Below, one piece after another: positions 1 to 8,544 of a DNA stretch of 8,544 nucleotides. Position 1 is the stretch's first letter, and every line of letters begins with the position of its first letter. Location of the stretch: NCBI GenBank assembly GCA_014191535.1, contig BJHC01000045.1, forward strand, positions 1-8,544. Direction: 5' to 3'. This DNA comes from Cyanobium sp. (GTDB lineage Bacteria > Cyanobacteriota > Cyanobacteriia > PCC-6307 > Cyanobiaceae). A model generated the notes under the pieces. The model made no database searches. It had not been told where the DNA came from and saw only the letters and a program-made list of their open reading frames with translations. Made by a program: the position numbers and the translations under genes.

Positions 1-1489
<1,489 letters not shown>

Positions 1490-1512
1490 GATCCCGAACT
1501 CGTACCCCCTAA

Positions 1513-5860
<4,348 letters not shown>

Positions 5861-5861
<1 letters not shown>

Positions 5862-6943
5862 TGGCCGCTCCCCTGCTGGGGATGGGCCGCTCGGCCCTGG
5901 AACAGTGGGCTGAGCAGCACGGCCAGGCCGCCTTCCGCGGCCGGCAACTGCACGACTGGCTGTATGCCAAGGGCGCCCGCAGCCTCGACCAGGTGTCGGT
6001 GCTGCCCAAAGCCTTCCGGGAGCAGCTGGCCAGCCAGCCCCCCGAGGGCGCCGCCGACTGGATCGGCCGCTCCCGGGAGCTGCACCGCAGTGTTGCCCGC
6101 GATGGCACCACCAAACTGCTGCTGGGCACCCACGACGGCCTGAGCCTCGAAACCGTGGGGATCCCCGCCGAAGGACGGCTCACCGTGTGTGTGAGCAGCC
6201 AGGTGGGCTGCCCCATGGCCTGTCGCTTCTGCGCCACCGGCAAGGGGGGGCTGCAGCGCTCCCTGGCGGTGCACGAGATCGTGGACCAGGTGCTGTGTGT
6301 GCGCGAGGTGATGGACCAGCGCCCCAGCCATGTGGTGTTCATGGGCATGGGGGAGCCGCTGCTCAACATCGAAGCGGTGCTGGCGGCCATCGACTGCCTC
6401 TGCACCGATCTGGGCATGGCCCAGCGGCAGATCACCGTGAGCACCGTGGGGGTGGCCCGCACCCTGCCCCAGTTGGCGGAGCTGGCCCTGCAGCGGCTCG
6501 GCCGCGCCCAGTTCACCCTGGCGGTGAGCCTGCACGCCCCTGATCAGGCCCTGCGGGAGCAGCTGATCCCCACCGCCCACGCCTACCCGATCGAGGCCCT
6601 GCTGGAGGACTGCCGCCGCTACGTGGCCCTCACTGGCCGGCGGGTGAGCTTCGAATACATCCTGCTGGGGGGGCTCAATGACCAACCCCGCCACGCCAAG
6701 GCCCTGGCCCAGCTGCTGCGCGGCTTCCAGAGCCATGTGAACCTGATCCCCTACAACCCCATTGCCGAGGAGGAGTTTCAGCGCCCCGCCCCGGCGGCGG
6801 TGGACGCCTTCCGGCGCAGCCTCCAGGAGCAGCATGTGGCGGTGAGCGTGCGGGCCAGCCGCGGCCTCGATGCCGATGCCGCCTGCGGCCAGCTACGCCG
6901 CCGCCTGGAGGGCAGCCTCGAGCCCGTTCACTCGCCCGCGTAG
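5861..6943 (+). CDS. rlmN: Dual-specificity 23S rRNA (A2503-C2)/tRNA (A37-C2) methyltransferase RlmN
   Basis: A cytoplasmic radical SAM enzyme that methylates C2 of adenine 2503 in 23S rRNA and adenine 37 in some tRNAs, supporting translation accuracy. It has 360 residues, close to the usual 350-390. The N-terminal helical domain matches the family (LLGMGRSAL at about 5-13, [11 protein letters not shown] at about 25-35), which supports the ATG at 5861. The [4Fe-4S] cluster cysteines are C117, C121 and C124 in the motif CPMACRFC. C110 in CVSSQVGC matches the catalytic Cys118 of E. coli, and C342 in the C-terminal [13 protein letters not shown] matches the methyl-carrying Cys355. GMGEPLLN is the SAM-binding GxGEP segment. 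All key residues are present, so it should be active; the related Cfr enzyme, which targets C8, is less likely given the housekeeping context. The start overlaps the hli stop by one base (TGATG), suggesting translational coupling. The 3' end overlaps the convergent transporter gene. Confidence 0.96.
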
Positions 6944-8211
6944 GCCCCGCGGGCCTGGTCTTCGCCCCAGGGGGTGACCAGCACCATCAGCAGGAAGGCG
7001 GGCACGGCGGCGGCGGCGGAGATCAGAAAGAAGTGCTCCCAGCCCAGCAGCGTCACCAGCAGGCCGGAGGGGGCCGCCAGCACCTTGCTGCTCACGGCGT
7101 ACACCCCGGAGAGCAGGGCGTACTGGGTGGCGGAGAAGCGCGGATTGCAGAGGCTCATCAGCAGGGCCACGAAGGCCGTGCCCACCAGGCCGCTGGAGAG
7201 GTTCTCCAGCAACACTGCCCCCGCCACCATCGGCAGGGAGGCCACCCCGCCGCGGGCCACCAGCCAGTAGGCCAGGTTGCCGGCGGCGCCGGCGATGCCG
7301 AACAGCCAGAGGCTGCGGTTCATGCCCAGGCGGCCGAACAGCACGCCGCCGAGCACCACCCCCAGCATCGTGGCCAGCACCCCCAGCGCTGATTTGAGCA
7401 GGCCGATCTGGCCTTCGCTGAGTCCCTCCGCCACCAGGAACGGCCCCCCCATCGGTGCCAACAGTCCGTCGGGCAGGCGATACAGCAGCACCAACGCCAG
7501 GATCTGCAGACCCCGCCGGCCGCCGGTGCGGGCCAGAAACTCGCGCACCGGCCCCACCACCGCCTGGCGCAGGCTGCCCACCGGCTGGGCCAGGGGCGGC
7601 AGGCTCGGGGCCGCCAGGGTGCAGGGGATCATCAGCAGCATCAGGCCCCCCGCCGCTGCGAAGGCCAGGGGATAGCCCGCGCCGCCAGCGATCAGCAGGG
7701 CCCCGGAGCCCAGGATCAGGGTGCCGCCACGGAAGCCGAGGGAGTTGGCCGCCGCCCCGGCGCCCCGCTCCTGCTGGGGCAGCAGATCGGTGCGATAGGC
7801 ATCGATCACGATGTCCTGGGTGGCGCTGAGCACCGCCACCAGCAGGGCCACCAGGCCGATGGCCGCCAGGGTGCGGGGGTCGGTGCTCGGCCGCAGCAGC
7901 GCCAGGCTGGCGATGCTCAGCCCCAGCAGCAGTTGCAACAGGGCGATCCAGCCCCGGCGCCGGTCGGGCCAGGGGATCGGCCAGCGATCCAGCAGGGGCG
8001 CCCACAGCACCTTGATCGCGTAGGGCAGCCCCGCCAGGGGCAGCAAACCGATCAATTCCAGCGGCACCCCGTGGGTGGCCAGCCAGATCGGCAGCACCTC
8101 GCCGAGCCCGGTGTTGGGGGCGCCGCTGGCGAACCCCTCGGCGCTGATCGCCCCCAGCCGGCGCCATGGGGCCCGGGACGGCTCGCCGGCTGGCTGCTGC
8201 GGTTGGGCCAT
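6928..8211 (-). CDS. AmpG-like MFS permease (muropeptide transporter family)
   Basis: A 427-residue inner-membrane transporter of the major facilitator superfamily with about 12 hydrophobic segments. Sequence features match Amp[12 protein letters not shown] at about 26-36, [11 protein letters not shown] at about 67-76 followed by RRRGW (MFS loop 2-3), [11 protein letters not shown] at 130-140, and [11 protein letters not shown] at about 144-154. AmpG proteins import anhydro-muropeptides with protons for cell-wall recycling; the actual substrate of this cyanobacterial member is not shown by the sequence, so no symbol is given. There is a hydrophilic central loop at about 203-234, and the second half starts near [16 protein letters not shown]. 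The start is ATG at 8209-8211 (complement), with no Shine-Dalgarno, and the first membrane segment begins about 20 residues in. It is convergent with rlmN, overlapping it by 16 bases, and divergent from the small membrane-protein gene, with 78 bases between starts. Confidence 0.88.
   Translation of the reverse strand: MAQPQQPAGEPSRAPWRRLGAISAEGFASGAPNTGLGEVLPIWLATHGVPLELIGLLPLAGLPYAIKVLWAPLLDRWPIPWPDRRRGWIALLQLLLGLSIASLALLRPSTDPRTLAAIGLVALLVAVLSATQDIVIDAYRTDLLPQQERGAGAAANSLGFRGGTLILGSGALLIAGGAGYPLAFAAAGGLMLLMIPCTLAAPSLPPLAQPVGSLRQAVVGPVREFLARTGGRRGLQILALVLLYRLPDGLLAPMGGPFLVAEGLSEGQIGLLKSALGVLATMLGVVLGGVLFGRLGMNRSLWLFGIAGAAGNLAYWLVARGGVASLPMVAGAVLLENLSSGLVGTAFVALLMSLCNPRFSATQYALLSGVYAVSSKVLAAPSGLLVTLLGWEHFFLISAAAAVPAFLLMVLVTPWGEDQARGAYAGE
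6942..6956. other. GC-rich hairpin at the convergent rlmN/MFS gene ends
   Basis: A perfect 6-bp stem (AGGCCC / GGGCCT) with a 3-base loop starts inside the rlmN stop codon and lies within the last codons of the opposing transporter gene. It sits where a two-way terminator would be expected. No T-run follows on either strand, so it is not a standard intrinsic terminator. It may only slow polymerase or protect 3' ends, or it may be chance in GC-rich DNA. Confidence 0.3.
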
Positions 8212-8289
8212 GGAGGGGTTGTCGCAGCGGCGAATTGGGATCGGCGGCAGGCTAGGCGCGCCAGACTGGGGGTTCCGCCGCTGAGGCCC
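8212..8289. promoter_or_regulatory. Divergent intergenic region with inverted repeat
   Basis: These 78 bases lie between the starts of the MFS gene (leftward) and the 41-codon gene (rightward), so they should hold both promoters. No convincing -10/-35 pair is visible on either strand. The region has an exact 8-bp inverted repeat, CAGCGGCG (8225-8232) and CGCCGCTG (8276-8283), extendable by AA/TT across one bulged base. Between the arms is the 8-bp palindrome GGCGCGCC (8255-8262). Either could be an operator, but both are GC-only and could arise by chance. Confidence 0.4.
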
Positions 8290-8415
8290 GTGCAGTTCTT
8301 CCGCTCCACCCTGTTGCCGGCGGCCATCGTGCTGCTGTTCGGTCTGGCGTTGTTCGCCGTGAGTGCCCGCATCTGGTTGCCGGGTGACATGGCCGCCCCG
8401 GCCCCGATCAACTGA
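8290..8415 (+). CDS. Small single-TM membrane protein of unknown function (41 aa)
   Basis: A short gene starting with GTG at 8290 and ending with TGA at 8413-8415. The product starts MQFFRSTLLPA, has one hydrophobic helix at about residues 8-26 (rich in Leu, Ala, Val, Phe), and ends with RIWLPGDMAAPAPIN. One arginine flanks each end of the helix (R5, R27). A weak ribosome-binding-like GAGG lies at 8283-8286, only three bases before the start. Upstream codons in this frame run antisense into the MFS gene and look like shadow sequence, so the GTG is the sensible start. I do not recognise the family with certainty. Size and topology resemble the tiny accessory subunits of cyanobacterial photosynthetic or NDH-1 complexes, but that is only a resemblance. 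It is separated from the next gene by 58 bases. Confidence 0.65.
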   Translation: MQFFRSTLLPAAIVLLFGLALFAVSARIWLPGDMAAPAPIN

Positions 8416-8461
8416 CCGGGATGGCCCCCGATGGATCCGGGTTGAATCCGCGGCCGGCTTT

Positions 8462-8467
8462 TACGAT
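8462..8467 (+). promoter_or_regulatory. Candidate -10 box (TACGAT)
   Basis: TACGAT fits the loose cyanobacterial -10 pattern TANNNT, matches TATAAT at four of six bases, and follows a T-run (TTTTACGAT), one of the few AT-rich spots in the window. A possible -35 (TTGAAT, 8442-8447) is only 14 bases upstream, which is short; many cyanobacterial promoters lack a good -35. The expected transcription start is about 8474, which is the A of the next ATG. Confidence 0.3.
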
Positions 8468-8473
8468 CGGCCC

Positions 8474-8544
8474 ATGACTGGCCCGTTCCCCGAGTTTTCG
8501 CAGAGCCCGGCCGAGTTGGCGCTCGATCCGGAGATGCTCGCCCG
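8474..8544 (+). CDS. Start of an unrecognised gene, cut by window end
   Basis: An open frame begins with ATG at 8474 and gives 23 full codons (MTGPFPEFSQSPAELALDPE, then MLA) before the window ends. The N-terminus is acidic and hydrophilic, with no signal peptide or membrane helix visible so far. No Shine-Dalgarno precedes the ATG, and a possible -10 box ends seven bases before it. The in-frame ATG at 8534 is an alternative start, in which case the first 20 codons would be leader sequence. Too little is present to name a family. Its direction and 58-base spacing would allow co-transcription with the 41-codon gene, or a promoter of its own. Confidence 0.5.
   Translation, partial: MTGPFPEFSQSPAELALDPEMLA

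Noticed and set aside
6893..8167. A 424-codon minus-strand open frame overlapping the MFS gene in another frame
   Set aside because: The translation is Gly/Ala/Pro/Arg-rich and without family features, while the overlapping 8211-6928 frame gives clear AmpG-like membrane segments. It is a high-GC shadow.
7933..8415. A 160-residue plus-strand protein ending in the small membrane helix
   Set aside because: Its first two thirds lie antisense to the 5' part of the MFS gene and read as low-complexity Gln/Pro/Gly/Arg sequence. Only the part from GTG 8290 looks like protein, so the 41-residue form was kept.
8416..8461. Possible terminator after the 41-codon gene (GC-rich sequence ending in TTTT)
   Set aside because: I could not build a stable stem directly before the T-run at 8459-8462, so the T-run fits better as part of a promoter-like TTTTACGAT.

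Overview
The window is chromosomal DNA from a GC-rich cyanobacterium, most likely an alpha-cyanobacterium of the Cyanobium / high-GC Synechococcus kind. Three things point there. The RNA polymerase beta' subunit is split into two adjacent genes (rpoC1 and rpoC2). The second half carries a roughly 620-residue insertion in the trigger loop. A gene for a high-light-inducible chlorophyll-binding protein follows directly. The placement at genus level is inference from GC richness, protein length and gene order.

Layout. (1) Positions 1-5649, plus strand: the 3' three quarters of rpoC1, a 47-base gap, then complete rpoC2. (2) Positions 5706-6943, plus strand: a 51-residue HLIP gene and rlmN (radical SAM rRNA/tRNA adenine methyltransferase), joined by a TGATG stop/start overlap. 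The region from rpoC1 to rlmN reads as one co-directional block with no obvious terminator inside it. (3) Positions 6928-8211, minus strand: a 12-TM AmpG-like MFS transporter whose 3' end overlaps the end of rlmN by 16 bases in convergent orientation. (4) A 78-base divergent intergenic region with an 8-bp inverted repeat, then a 41-codon single-TM protein gene on the plus strand (8290-8415). (5) From 8474, the first 23 codons of an unrecognised gene that runs off the window; a possible -10 box lies so close that its transcript could be leaderless.

How the genes relate. RpoC1 and RpoC2 together form the clamp and active site of RNA polymerase. The HLIP and RlmN behind them are a photoprotective pigment-binding protein and a ribosome/tRNA accuracy enzyme. 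Their likely shared transcription with polymerase genes could couple photoprotection and translation fidelity to growth, but this is only inference. No tRNA, rRNA, CRISPR, insertion sequence, phage gene or attachment site was seen, and no stretch longer than 300 bases lacks a gene. This is mostly a conserved housekeeping region; I see no convincing new defence or mobile system. The least explained items are the 41-residue membrane protein, the HLIP-rlmN arrangement behind the polymerase genes, and the overlapping gene ends.
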